Origin: Sva-07 sp963716095
GTDB taxonomy: Bacteria > Actinomycetota > Acidimicrobiia > Acidimicrobiales > Ilumatobacteraceae
NCBI GenBank assembly: GCA_963716095.1
Contig: CAVQSV010000011.1
Span: 62,001-126,000, forward strand
Direction of reading: 5' to 3'
DNA: 64,000 bases
Made by a program: the position numbers and the translations under genes. The notes under the pieces are model-generated. The model was not told where the DNA came from, did no database searches, and saw only the letters and a list, made by a program, of their open reading frames with translations. Below are positions 1-11,126 of the stretch, piece by piece (within the stretch, counting starts at the first letter, position 1; every line of letters begins with the position of its first letter).

Positions 1-1
1 C

Positions 2-685
2 AGTCCTGTCGGGTTCGCAGTGTTCGGTGAGCGTGGCGACCGTGTGAAGGCACTGCAGCAGTCGCTGCTCAAGGCCGGGATCACGTTTGCCGGTGGTGCC
101 GACGGTGTGTTCGGCGCTGCGACCTCCGGGGCGCTGCTGGCGTTCCAGCGTCGCGAGGGTCTGCCCGCTACCGGCAAGGTCGACCAGGCCACCGCCGACC
201 GGCTCGGCAGTGTCGCCGCCCCGGCGCCTGCTCCCCCATCGTCGGATGGCGTCTCGCTCGACGCGTTCCCGGTGCAGGGCAAATGCCATTTCGGAGACAC
301 CTGGAAGGCACCACGCAGCGGTGGACGGCTCCATCAGGGCGTCGACATCATCAGCGCTCGCGGCAACCTGCTCTACGCAGTGGTCTCCGGCACGATCTCG
401 AAGGTCTATGTCGATCGACCCGGAACGCTGGCCGGCAACGGCGTGCGCATCGCCCAGGACAACGGCACCTACTTCACCTACCTGCACATGGACACCTTTG
501 CTGAGGGCATCAAGCTCGGCACGAAGGTGAACGCAGGCCAGGTCATCGGCACCGTTGGCAGCACCGGCAACGCCGCGACACCCCACTTGCACTTCGAGGT
601 GCACCCACGTGGCGGTGCAGCGGTGAACCCGTACCCGCTGGTCAAGCCCATCGACGGCTGCAACATCACCGCACCACGCGGTTGA
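2..685 (+). CDS. Peptidoglycan-binding M23 metallopeptidase (5' partial)
   Basis: Secreted cell-wall hydrolase of the LytM/M23 family. The reading frame is open from the first bases of the window and already sits inside a PG_binding_1 domain (GERGDRVKALQQSL, then GADGVFGAATSGALLAFQ), so the true start lies upstream; the internal GTG at 20 is not a convincing start. After a Pro/Ala linker (about residues 70-80) comes a complete M23 domain with the zinc-site motifs HQGVD and HLHFEVH near the end. Glycyl endopeptidase or amidase activity on peptidoglycan is the family expectation. The gene ends 85 bases before the glycine riboswitch, so it is transcribed separately from gcvP. The N-terminal signal peptide, if any, is outside the window. 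Confidence 0.9.
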   Translation, partial: SPVGFAVFGERGDRVKALQQSLLKAGITFAGGADGVFGAATSGALLAFQRREGLPATGKVDQATADRLGSVAAPAPAPPSSDGVSLDAFPVQGKCHFGDTWKAPRSGGRLHQGVDIISARGNLLYAVVSGTISKVYVDRPGTLAGNGVRIAQDNGTYFTYLHMDTFAEGIKLGTKVNAGQVIGTVGSTGNAATPHLHFEVHPRGGAAVNPYPLVKPIDGCNITAPRG

Positions 686-714
686 GCACACCGATTCGGT
701 CTGCGCTGGATCCC

Positions 715-731
715 GCACCCCTCGGGGTGTG
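715..731 (+). terminator. Possible weak hairpin after the M23 gene
   Basis: GCACCCC and GGGGTGT flank a two-base turn just after the stop codon of the peptidase gene. There is no T-tract, so this is at best a weak or factor-assisted terminator separating the peptidase from the riboswitch leader. Confidence 0.25.
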
Positions 732-770
732 AGCGATACGCTGCCCGCACAATTGAATCGCCGTTCCACT

Positions 771-985
771 CGAGCGGGAGAGCCGTCACATCTGAACGCG
801 TGGCGGCGCCGAAGGAGCAACCTCCCCGGAATCTCTCAGGCCCACGGACCGCTCGGGTGAGGCACGCTGGAAAGTGCTGGCGGGCGCCGAGTCGACCGAC
901 TCGCGAAGGTGCCCACCGGTCGCCGACGGGGAAAGCCCGGGTTCGCACCGGGTGAAACTCTCAGGTATCGATGACAGCCGGGGAA
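771..985 (+). promoter_or_regulatory. Tandem glycine riboswitch (two aptamers) upstream of gcvP
   Basis: Two consecutive glycine aptamers. The first is closed by a perfect 7-bp P1 helix (CGAGCGG at 771-777 with CCGCTCG at 849-855) and holds the conserved blocks GGCGCCGAAGGAGCAA and CCGGAATCTCTCAGGC. The second starts about 866 (GCTG pairs with CAGC at 975-978) and holds the conserved CGCCGACGGGGAAA and GAAACTCTCAGGTATCGATGACAG. This is the classic arrangement controlling glycine-cleavage genes. It lies 17-30 bases before the ribosome-binding site of gcvP, so control of translation or termination by glycine is expected. No strong intrinsic terminator is visible between the second aptamer and the start codon, which favours control of translation initiation. 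Confidence 0.93.
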
Positions 986-1001
986 CCGTCCGATCCACCC
1001 C

Positions 1002-1007
1002 AGGAGG
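1002..1007 (+). promoter_or_regulatory. Ribosome-binding site that fixes the gcvP start
   Basis: AGGAGG lies seven bases before GTG 1015. The same frame stays open back to ATG 874, but that start would lie inside the second riboswitch aptamer, and the extra 47 residues match nothing in GcvP. Confidence 0.85.
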
Positions 1008-1014
1008 CTTCCCC

Positions 1015-3900
<2,886 letters not shown>

Positions 3901-3914
3901 GGCACACTGGTGCG

Positions 3915-4703
3915 ATGTGGTGGCTCGCGCACGGAGAGGCCGATGTCCCCGACAACGGCGAGTGGCTGACCGCCGGCGAGCGCAACCACGTCGACTCGAT
4001 CCGCTTCACGAAGCGCCGCACTGAGTACTTGACGCGACGTTGGACGACCAAACAGGCGGTCGCTGCGTCGTTCGACATGGACAGCTCGTCGCTCTCGGTT
4101 GCCCGCATCGAGGTGCGCCACCACAGCAGCGGAGCGCCCTTCGTGCTGCTCGACGGGGAGCCTGCCGGTGTCGACGTGTCGATGAGCGATCGCTCCGGGT
4201 GGGCCGTCTGTCTCGTGGGCCGTCCCGATCGGGCCGCTTCGGGTCCCCTCGGCATCGACCTCGAGGTCGTCGAGCCTCGCAGCGACCGATTCGTGGACGA
4301 CTTCTTCACGGAGGCCGAGCGCGACCACGTTCGATCGCTCGCCGACGCCGATCAGCGTCACGAGGCTGCCAACCTCATCTGGTCGGCCAAGGAGGCGGGG
4401 CTGAAGGTCCGCCAGGTCGGCCTCCGCGCCGACACCCGAACGGTCGAGGTCGACCTGTCCCCCGGTGGACGCCGCTCGGACGGCTGGAGTCGGATGACCG
4501 TCACCGGCCCCGACGGACCGATGCCTGGTTGGTGGCGGCGCGACGGCTGTGTTCCTGCTCACGGTCGCCATGGCCGCTCCGGCCGAGCCGCCCGAGGTGA
4601 TGGCGACCAGCAGCGACCTTGCATCGGCACTCCCCCACCACTCCTGGCTCGATCGACCGACCTGCTGAGCTCGAGCACGCAAGCCCTCGGCACAGTGCGA
4701 TGA
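3915..4703 (+). CDS. Sfp-type 4'-phosphopantetheinyl transferase (C-terminal frameshift suspected)
   Basis: Transfers phosphopantetheine from CoA to carrier proteins. Core motifs are present: GIDLEVVEPRSDRF (Mg-binding Asp/Glu) and LIWSAKEAGLKV (W-S-x-K-E-A-x-x-K). Start ATG 3915 lies 15 bases after gcvP. As sequenced the frame runs to 4703, but the tail after WWRRDG (about 4547) looks unlike the family and ends inside an intergenic repeat. Removing one base at about T4548 would restore a typical hydrophobic strand (VFLLTVAMAAPAEPPE) and a stop at 4668. The gene converges on the lipid-synthase operon and is the obvious candidate to modify its five ACP domains; this partnership is inferred from position. 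Confidence 0.85.
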   Translation: MWWLAHGEADVPDNGEWLTAGERNHVDSIRFTKRRTEYLTRRWTTKQAVAASFDMDSSSLSVARIEVRHHSSGAPFVLLDGEPAGVDVSMSDRSGWAVCLVGRPDRAASGPLGIDLEVVEPRSDRFVDDFFTEAERDHVRSLADADQRHEAANLIWSAKEAGLKVRQVGLRADTRTVEVDLSPGGRRSDGWSRMTVTGPDGPMPGWWRRDGCVPAHGRHGRSGRAARGDGDQQRPCIGTPPPLLARSTDLLSSSTQALGTVR

Positions 4704-4737
4704 GTTTCGTTGACACCCGTCGTCGCGGAGACTCATC
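4699..4737. repeat. 39-bp palindromic intergenic repeat, copy 1
   Basis: Starts GATGAGT and ends ACTCATC, with an inner part nearly identical to the copy at 4761-4799. It sits between the converging PPTase and carboxylase genes. It resembles in layout, but not in inner sequence, the 40-bp repeats at 53-58 kb. Confidence 0.7.
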
Positions 4738-4760
4738 GGCACGGGTCTGCACGTTGGTGC

Positions 4761-4799
4761 GATGAGCTTCGTTGACACCTGTCGTCGCGGAGACTCATC
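4761..4799. repeat. 39-bp palindromic intergenic repeat, copy 2
   Basis: Second copy of the same element: GATGAGC at the left, ACTCATC at the right, and the inner CGTTGACACC and GTCGTCGCGGAG shared with copy 1. A hairpin here could serve as a bidirectional terminator between converging genes. Confidence 0.7.
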
Positions 4800-4813
4800 G
4801 GTGTCGCTGACGG

Positions 4814-7800
4814 TCAGGTGAAGCGTGCCATGCCGCGTTCGAGTGCGTCGATGACGTATGGGCGCAGCTCGGCGGCTGGAATGATGTGATCGACCGAGCC
4901 GACACGAAGGGCGCGTTCGATCGTGTGGACAGCGTCGAACTCGTCGGCGACTTCACCGAGCTTCTCCGATCGCACCTGCTCGGTCACCAGGGTCAAGTTG
5001 GAGCGCAACACCGCTGCGTCGGTGCCGGCGGCGGCTGCGAGCGCCTCACGGGCTGCCTGCACCCGGGAGTCGCGTTCGGTGCGCTGTTTCACCTCGCGAG
5101 CGAACACCGTCGCGGCCGCCGGCGCACCGCCGATCACCGAAGCGAACGAACCCTCGACCGCAGCGATTTCCATCGACTCGTTGAGCGCTTTGGAGAAGAC
5201 CACGAACGCTCCACCGTGGTAGCGCGAGACCACCACGAACACGATCGGCCCGTCGAAATTGGTGACCGCACGCCCGATCTCGGCCCCGAACTCGAGCTGT
5301 CGGCGCCGCATCGACTCGGGCGACCCGTCGAAGCCCGACAGGTTGGCGAGCACCACGAGCGGGCGATTGCCGGTCGCTGCGTTGATCGCTCGGGCCGTCT
5401 TCCGAGACGAGTGCGGAAACAGCGTGCCCGACGTCCACGCCGACGGGCCGTCGGCTGGCACGTACCCGGTGCGGGCAACGGTGTGCGACTCGAGGCCCAA
5501 GAGCAGCACCGGAATGCCGCCGATCGTGGTGTCCCAGACGATCGACGTGTCACCGTCGCGCAGGTCCTTCCATCGTTCGAGTGGGTCACGGTCGGTATCG
5601 GCGACTGCGGCCATGACCGAGCGCATGTCGAAGGGCTGCTTGCGGTCGGGATTCGACTCGGCCGAGAACACATCGCCGACCGTCGTGAACGGGCTCGCCG
5701 CGAGTTCGGCGTGGGGGCTGGACCGCACATCACGCTGTCGTTGATCTGCGGTTGCATGCCGGCGAGGGAACCGCTCCCCCGGCACGACATAGGTCAGTTC
5801 GTAGTGCTGGAGCAGCAACTCGCACGCCGCCGGAAACGATGGCGCCCAATACTGGGCCTGGCCGTTCGGGCCCATCACGGCGTCGTAGCCGCCGATACCG
5901 AAGTTGTCCTCCGCGCTGACCGCTCCGGAGAAGTCGAGTGCCTGCTTGCCCGTGAGCACCATCGTCGAGGCGGGGCTCATCACCAGGATTCCCTTGGTGT
6001 GGTTGAGCATCGTGGCCTCGGCGTTCCAGTACGGCTGGCCACCGACGTTGATCCCGGTGACGACGATGTTGACATCACCACCCGCCTGGGTGAACTCGAT
6101 GAGGCGTCGCAGTGTGAGTGCGATCCAGTCCATGTTCTCCGTACCGGAATCCATGGCGATCAACGCGCCACTCGACACGGCGAACCACTCAACGGGGATC
6201 TGCTGTTCGAGCGCGGAAGCGAGCGCGGCGTTGATTCGTCGACACTCGGGTTCGGCCAGGTTGCCGAGCCCCTGTGTCGGATCGGACAGCAGCACCATCC
6301 GACGCATCCCCTCGGGCACCACGGTGGTGTGATTGGTGACGACGCCGACGACGACATGGGCGGTGTTGTTGCCGGGTTCTCGGTCGACGGCGACGAGGCG
6401 ATCGTCGACACCCTGTGGGTCGTTGCCGGCTTCCAACTCGAGTTCCTGGAACGAGTCGCGAGGCAGCCCGTCGATCGGGGTGTGGTCGGTGAGCAGTCGG
6501 GTGATCTCGTAGGGATACGGCGAACCGAATCGGGCCGCGGTGAGCACCTTCTGGCGGTAGCTCCCGAGCGGCCGGACGGGTTGGTCGCCGGCACGCTCCT
6601 CGCGTACCACGACACTGTCGCCGACGTTTTCGATGTGAAGCACGGCGTCACGCAGCTGGCCTGTTCCGTCAGGGCTGGGCACGCGCACCTTCACGACTGC
6701 CTTCTCCAACCCCACGCGGGCCGCGAGCGGCGCGAAGCGGGCTCCGATCGCCGCAGTCTCCGCTGTCGACAGTGTCCACGGCTCGCGAACGCTCAGCACC
6801 AGCCGGTTTGCGACGGGTCGATCCCGTTGGGCGTAGCGGGTCAGCTCGGCTCGCATCGCCGCAACGGCGAGCAGAGCGACACGTTCGAGGCGCGGGTACG
6901 AGGTCGAGCCGGTCACCGGGTCGGTCGTCGTGCCCAGTTCACGGACTTCGGCCAACGCGAAGAGGCGGTGGTCGCGTGAGTTGTCGTGCGCCACGCCGTC
7001 GAACAGATACACGTCTTCGGGCGAGGGCCGGCGTTCGAGCTCGAAGTTCGACAGCCGCCACATCTCCAGCCGTTCGGCGAGCATCGGGTGCAGGTTTCGA
7101 GAGTGCCGCTCCTCCTCGAAGGCGCCGGCGGCGGCCCCGGTGAACGTGACGTGCTGGGTGCGCAGGTGGTCGGCAGCTGGGCCCTCCGTGCTGCTGACGG
7201 TGACGTCGATTCGGTGCAGCGGCCGGCCGAAGTCGGCATGGTCGAGCTGGCCTGCGACGATGGTCGCGAGGTCGTCGATCTCGGGGCGCTCGCCGTCGCG
7301 CCATGTCACCAGGTCGACGACGACGGACCGATCCGCAGCCACCGTTGTCAGGTGAGGAGCGATCGCTGCGGACCAGGCCGGGAGCTCGTCGAGCGAGAGA
7401 TAGCCGACGACGAGGTGGACGTCTCGGTCGTCCCATCGGAAGTCTGCGCTGGCGAACTGGATCCCGTCGGCTCCCTCGCCGACGTGATGGTGTCGGATGT
7501 CGCCGAGCTCGCAGATTCGGTAGAAGCGACGAATGTGGACGTCAAGCACGACCTTGCGGAGTGCCGACCCGTCGGGCGCTGCGGCCTGCCACGAGGACGT
7601 CAGCAACGAGCGCAACGGTTCGGGGCACCACAGGAGACGCTCCAAGAGACCGTCTCGATCCGGTCGCTCCGGGTCGGCGGCGAGGGCTTCGAGGTGCTCG
7701 ACCATCTCGGCGCGACGCTCGGAGGCGGCGGCCTCCAACGGTGGCTCGTCGAAGTAGTGGAAGCGGACGTCCCTGGCGAGATCGGCGATCAACTGCTGGC

Positions 7801-7843
7801 GGCCCTGGGTGGCGGCGACCAGCCGGTCGAGGCGGGCTCCCAT
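4814..7843 (-). CDS. Carboxyltransferase segment of the carboxylase-like protein
   Basis: Intact stretch of 1,009 residues. The first roughly 450 residues are the helical/central region typical of fused carboxylases (RDVRFHYFDEPPLE, RFYRICELGDIRHHHVGEG). The N-lobe of the carboxyltransferase follows (HVVVGVVTNHTTVVPEGM, then SGALIAMDSGTENMDW and VTGINVGGQPYWNAEATML), then the C-lobe (VVLANLSGFDGSPESM, VVSRYHGGAFVVFSKALN). Oxyanion-type glycines and the acyl-CoA-binding surroundings look conserved, so this part appears functional. ATG 7843 is probably internal: the frame is open upstream with plausible sequence (SLAILERRLEHRDALIGLAD) back to the frame break at about 7915. It would move CO2 between biotin and an acyl-CoA. 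Confidence 0.85.
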   Translation of the reverse strand: MGARLDRLVAATQGRQQLIADLARDVRFHYFDEPPLEAAASERRAEMVEHLEALAADPERPDRDGLLERLLWCPEPLRSLLTSSWQAAAPDGSALRKVVLDVHIRRFYRICELGDIRHHHVGEGADGIQFASADFRWDDRDVHLVVGYLSLDELPAWSAAIAPHLTTVAADRSVVVDLVTWRDGERPEIDDLATIVAGQLDHADFGRPLHRIDVTVSSTEGPAADHLRTQHVTFTGAAAGAFEEERHSRNLHPMLAERLEMWRLSNFELERRPSPEDVYLFDGVAHDNSRDHRLFALAEVRELGTTTDPVTGSTSYPRLERVALLAVAAMRAELTRYAQRDRPVANRLVLSVREPWTLSTAETAAIGARFAPLAARVGLEKAVVKVRVPSPDGTGQLRDAVLHIENVGDSVVVREERAGDQPVRPLGSYRQKVLTAARFGSPYPYEITRLLTDHTPIDGLPRDSFQELELEAGNDPQGVDDRLVAVDREPGNNTAHVVVGVVTNHTTVVPEGMRRMVLLSDPTQGLGNLAEPECRRINAALASALEQQIPVEWFAVSSGALIAMDSGTENMDWIALTLRRLIEFTQAGGDVNIVVTGINVGGQPYWNAEATMLNHTKGILVMSPASTMVLTGKQALDFSGAVSAEDNFGIGGYDAVMGPNGQAQYWAPSFPAACELLLQHYELTYVVPGERFPRRHATADQRQRDVRSSPHAELAASPFTTVGDVFSAESNPDRKQPFDMRSVMAAVADTDRDPLERWKDLRDGDTSIVWDTTIGGIPVLLLGLESHTVARTGYVPADGPSAWTSGTLFPHSSRKTARAINAATGNRPLVVLANLSGFDGSPESMRRRQLEFGAEIGRAVTNFDGPIVFVVVSRYHGGAFVVFSKALNESMEIAAVEGSFASVIGGAPAAATVFAREVKQRTERDSRVQAAREALAAAAGTDAAVLRSNLTLVTEQVRSEKLGEVADEFDAVHTIERALRVGSVDHIIPAAELRPYVIDALERGMARFT

Positions 7844-7850
7844 GTCGGCG

Positions 7851-8666
7851 TCAGCGAGCCCGATCAGTGCGTCGCGGTGCTCGAGGCGGCGTTCGAGGAT
7901 TGCGAGCGACGATGGGGGTGAGCTCGGCGAGCCGCGACAGCGATCGGAACAGCCACATCAGCGCAGACTCGAGCTCGGGACCGGGGTCGAGCCCGCGCAC
8001 ACCGAAGCGCCCCAAGGCCCGCTGCAGTCGTCGACGGTAGCTCTCGGAGAGGCCGGCACGGTCGGCGTCGAGCCACTGCAGGAACGACAGCAGGTACTCC
8101 TGGGTGTTCTCGGTCCCCGTCTCCGCTTCGCTCTGGGGTCGGTACAGCGAGCCGAGCTCCGCAACGATGTCGAGGAGGCTGTCCTCGCAGTCGATCAGCG
8201 CGGCATCGCCAGGTTCAGCGATCTCCGCCATGCGACGTTGCTGAGTGAGCAACTTGCGGAGCTCCGCGGGAGCCAGGTCGTAGCCGAGCAGATAGTCGCC
8301 CAGCGGGCCGTACACGCGCTCGCATGGCTTGCGGGTGAAATCGATCGGCTGCTTCAGCCCGGACAGGTCGACGACTTGTGACTCAGAGGAGTCGCCCGAC
8401 GTCTGCGTCCCCGCGTTCGATCGCAGGTGGAGCAGCGGCGCGCCCTGCTCGACTTGCGAGTTGGGGGTGACGTCCACCGACATCACGACGCCACTCACGG
8501 GTGCCGTCACGGTGGTCTCCATCTTCATCGACTCGAGCACGGCGACCGGATCGCCGGCAACCACCTCGTCGCCGGGCTCGACCAGAGCCTGGACGACCAG
8601 TGCGGGCCAGCCGGCACGGACCACTGTTCCGTCGTGACGCGTGATGTGATGGGCGGACCGGCCCAA
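7851..8666 (-). CDS. Biotin carrier (BCCP) segment of the carboxylase-like protein
   Basis: Contains a biotinyl domain with the motif VLESMKMETTVTAPVSG; the biotinylated lysine is the codon at 8523-8525. A helical region follows (YGPLGDYLLGYDLAPAELRK) that continues in another frame into the carboxyltransferase segment. The first codons (TTG 8666) are an artefact of the frame break at 8662-8664, and the last 13 or so residues (after AELTP) are out of frame. Confidence 0.8.
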   Translation of the reverse strand: MGRSAHHITRHDGTVVRAGWPALVVQALVEPGDEVVAGDPVAVLESMKMETTVTAPVSGVVMSVDVTPNSQVEQGAPLLHLRSNAGTQTSGDSSESQVVDLSGLKQPIDFTRKPCERVYGPLGDYLLGYDLAPAELRKLLTQQRRMAEIAEPGDAALIDCEDSLLDIVAELGSLYRPQSEAETGTENTQEYLLSFLQWLDADRAGLSESYRRRLQRALGRFGVRGLDPGPELESALMWLFRSLSRLAELTPIVARNPRTPPRAPRRTDRAR

Positions 8667-8918
8667 CTTCGACCCGGTAACCGTTGGCCGTTGGAGCCGT
8701 CACCACTCGATGGCGGCGGCCTCCACAAGCGATTCGTTGCTCGAAGGCATCCAGTTCGTCGACCGACACGTCGGCCACCGTGGAGCCGTGCTGCACGGAG
8801 TACCGGCCGTAGCCGACGCATCGCACGTCGAGGCGATACGAGGTGCCGGCATAGCCGAGCTCGATGCCCTCGCCGATGCCGACGGGCTGTTGCGGGTCGA
8901 CCTCGTGCGGCACCTGCG
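8664..8918 (-). CDS. Linker segment of the carboxylase-like protein (third frame)
   Basis: In this frame the sequence reads like the beta-rich linker that precedes the biotinyl domain in fused carboxylases: IELGYAGTSYRLDVRCVGYG, then STVADVSVDELDAFEQRI and GYRVEV. It connects the frame of the biotin-carboxylase-like part to that of the biotin carrier. It has no start codon of its own in context and is listed only as part of the reconstructed gene. Confidence 0.6.
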
Positions 8919-10168
8919 AAGAACGCCGTTCGAGCCTGGCGTCGGTCGGCCTCGTACGACTCGACGGCGGCGGCGAGCAGCGCCACGGGTTCGAGGGTGG
9001 ATGTCGGCCGACCGGTGAGTACCCGGGCGGCCCACGACTCGTCGACATGACCACGGATGAAGTCGCCATGGGCGAGCAGTTCGAGCAGCGTCGTGCGATT
9101 GGTGGCCGCGCCCCCGAGCACGATGGCAGTGCGTTCGAGCGCACGCCGAACCCGGCCGAGGGCCACGCTGCGATCCGGCCCCCATGCGCTCACGACCGCC
9201 AGCAACGAGTCGCCGGGAGTCACCGGATCGCCGGGGCGGCGATTGGCATCGATACGCACCCCGGTGCCGACGGGAAACGACAGCAGCGCGACCGACGCGG
9301 AGGCGATGCTGTCGGCCTGCTCGAAGTCTTCAGCATGCAGCCGCGCCTCCACGACGACGCCGTCGCCGGTGGGTTCGGACGGCGGCAGCGCTTCGCCCCG
9401 GTGGACGCGCAGGCGCCAGCCGATGATGCTTGCGCCGGTGCGCTCCTCGGTTGTGGCGTGGTCGGGCGGGGCGGCTGCATCGACGCCGTCGAGGGCGAAG
9501 TCGACGCCGTTGTGGAGGTAGGTGATGACAGCGGCGCCTCGGAGATCGACCGAGCGGGCCAGTTCGGTGGCCGCCGTCCGGAGCTGCTGCCCCATCTCCT
9601 CGGAGATCGCCGCGCACGGTGCCTCGGCGAGCATGGTGTGCGACCTGGTGCGCACGCTGACGTCGCGCCCGCCCAGATTCCAGACGGTGCCGTGATGATC
9701 GGCGAGAACGTCGATCTCGACCTGCCGCACCGGGCCGGTCGGCGCCCGGTCGGTTGCACCGCCCGTGACGTCTGAGTCGAGTCGACGCAGGGTCGCGGCG
9801 CTGGGGCCGACCACAGCGATTCCGGCGGCTTCGCAGGCCTCGATCAGTTCGACCCGTGCGTTCGATACCGACGCTCCGAGCCAGACGGTGTCGACACCGG
9901 CCCTGCCGAGCGATGCGACCACGCGTTCGTTCGCGAGTGACGCATCTGGCTCGGGCGACGAGCCGGACGCGTCGACCAGCGGTCGTACCTCGTCCGCCTC
10001 GCGCCCGTACCAGGGGCGAGGTTCGGGGTCGCGATGGAACAGCACTGTGGTGATCGGCGGGGCATCGCCCGTGGCGTTGAGCCCACCGACGGCAGTCAGT
10101 AGCCGTACCGCGCTCTCCCCCTCGTCGACGACTGCCAGTCGATGTACCGGGCGTCCGAGGGCTTCCAT
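8918..10168 (-). CDS. Degenerate biotin-carboxylase-like N-terminal segment
   Basis: Begins ATG 10168 (MEALGRPVHRLAVVDEGESA), matching the biotin-carboxylase N-domain, but the usual N-R-G-E is D-E-G-E. After AGIAVVGPSAATLRRLDSD the sequence jumps through a short linker directly to VRQVEIDVLADHHGTVWNLG, so roughly 90 residues of ATP-grasp with its glycine-rich loop are missing in frame. The R-R-x-Q-K and E-M-N-x-R-L-Q-V-E-H motifs are also gone (GRDVSVRTRSHTMLAEAP; DFALDGVDAAAPPDHATTE). The C-domain survives (VVVEARLHAEDFE, ATNRTTLLELL). It is read as a structural pseudo-enzyme. The frame stays open to 8525, but the sequence after RTAFFA (about 8918) is out of frame. Confidence 0.75.
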
Positions 10169-10184
10169 GGCTCAATGCCTCTGA

Positions 10185-11126
10185 TCAGGTCCGGTAGGTC
10201 GCGTGGAGGTCGGCTGCGACGTCGTCGGGAATCGGCGCCGGCAGCGCGATCGTCTGGTAGCCGTCGAGTCGGGCGAACACGGTGCCGGACTCGTCGACGA
10301 CGACGCAGGTGTACTCCCCCGCTGTCGTTTCGGTGGCGACCACCCGCAGCGACCCGGTCGCCGTCGACGAGTCGGCAACCGAAGAGGCGCTCGCAACCCG
10401 GCTCGGCAGCGCGAGCCGATCCTCCCGGCCCGCCTGCCAGAGCCCAGCTGCCTGGAAGCACAGCTCGATCAGACGAGGGGCGGTCACGAGCGGCAGCGCC
10501 GGCGGTGCGTGATTGTCGGGCAGCGGATCGGCGAGCGCAGCCACCGACGACTCCCCTGCCCGCCATGCAGTGGAGATCACCTGATAGGCGGGGCCGTGGA
10601 AGTAGAACGAGTACACACGCTCGGCGTCGAGTGTCGGACCACTCGGGTCGCCGGGCGGCGTCGCGCTCTCCGGGGCGACCGGGTCGGCTGTCATGCGCAC
10701 TCGACCGGTGAAGTGCACGGTGCGCTGCGGCGTGTCGCTTCCGGGCAACAACCGCTCGGCGCTCAGCTCGCAGTGAGCGACCAGCTCGTCGCCGTCGGGT
10801 TGCACGACCGCGCTGACGCGGATCGTGCGCGGTTGGTCGCGGTAGAACTTGAGCGGCGCCGCAAAGGTGACGTCTTCGACCGCCAACACGTGGTGGTCAG
10901 GTGCGAGGAGGTGGGCAGCCTCGGCGAATGCCTCCATACCCATCACCCCCGGCAGCACCGGCGTGCCGTCGATTCGGTGGTCGAACAGGAACGGCTGCTC
11001 GGTCGGGTCGAGGGTGACCTCCGTGACCACCCCGTCGTGCACGCTCATCGTCGCCGTGACGACCATGGGTCCGTGCGCTTCGTCGTCTGGTACGAGCGTC
11101 GGGGGCAACCCCGCCCTGGTCGTCAT
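10185..11126 (-). CDS. Dehydratase (PS-DH) segment of the synthase
   Basis: Double hot-dog dehydratase of 313 residues. The N-terminal half has the HxxxGxxxxP motif (DHRIDGTPVLPGVMG) with the catalytic His; the second half has YFHGPAYQVIS. The position of the usual catalytic Asp (H-P-x-L-L-D-x-x-x-Q) reads APRLIELCFQ, so Glu or no acid occupies it. ATG 11126 lies just before the frame break at about 11107 (a run of four Gs on the coding strand); the preceding KR frame ends GMMAAEYDDQGG and joins to LPPTLVPDDEAHG if one G is removed, so this is probably not an independent protein. Confidence 0.8.
   Translation of the reverse strand: MTTRAGLPPTLVPDDEAHGPMVVTATMSVHDGVVTEVTLDPTEQPFLFDHRIDGTPVLPGVMGMEAFAEAAHLLAPDHHVLAVEDVTFAAPLKFYRDQPRTIRVSAVVQPDGDELVAHCELSAERLLPGSDTPQRTVHFTGRVRMTADPVAPESATPPGDPSGPTLDAERVYSFYFHGPAYQVISTAWRAGESSVAALADPLPDNHAPPALPLVTAPRLIELCFQAAGLWQAGREDRLALPSRVASASSVADSSTATGSLRVVATETTAGEYTCVVVDESGTVFARLDGYQTIALPAPIPDDVAADLHATYRT

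Larger units (their letters stand above)
4814..10168 (-). other. Fused acyl-CoA carboxylase-like protein, reconstructed gene split by three frameshifts
   Basis: One gene of about 1,780 codons read in three frames: a biotin-carboxylase-like region (10168 to about 8918), a linker (to about 8663), a biotin carrier plus helical region (to about 7915) and a two-lobed carboxyltransferase (to 4814). Domain order and wording match the large fused acyl-CoA carboxylases of actinobacteria. The breaks fall near 8918, 8662-8664 (CCC run) and 7914-7918 (five Gs); deleting one base at each of the last two joins the frames with sensible sequence. It starts 16 bases after the synthase stop, so it is the last gene of the lipid operon and may supply or exchange malonyl groups. 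The biotin-carboxylase part is degenerate (see its segment), so ATP-dependent carboxylation by this protein alone is doubtful. Confidence 0.75.

Noticed and set aside
874..1014. Upstream extension of gcvP from ATG 874
   Set aside because: Lies inside the second glycine aptamer and adds no GcvP homology; AGGAGG at 1002 supports GTG 1015.
4886..6979. Long open frame on the plus strand opposite the carboxyltransferase
   Set aside because: Antisense shadow typical of high-GC DNA; the minus-strand frame has clear domain motifs and this one has none.
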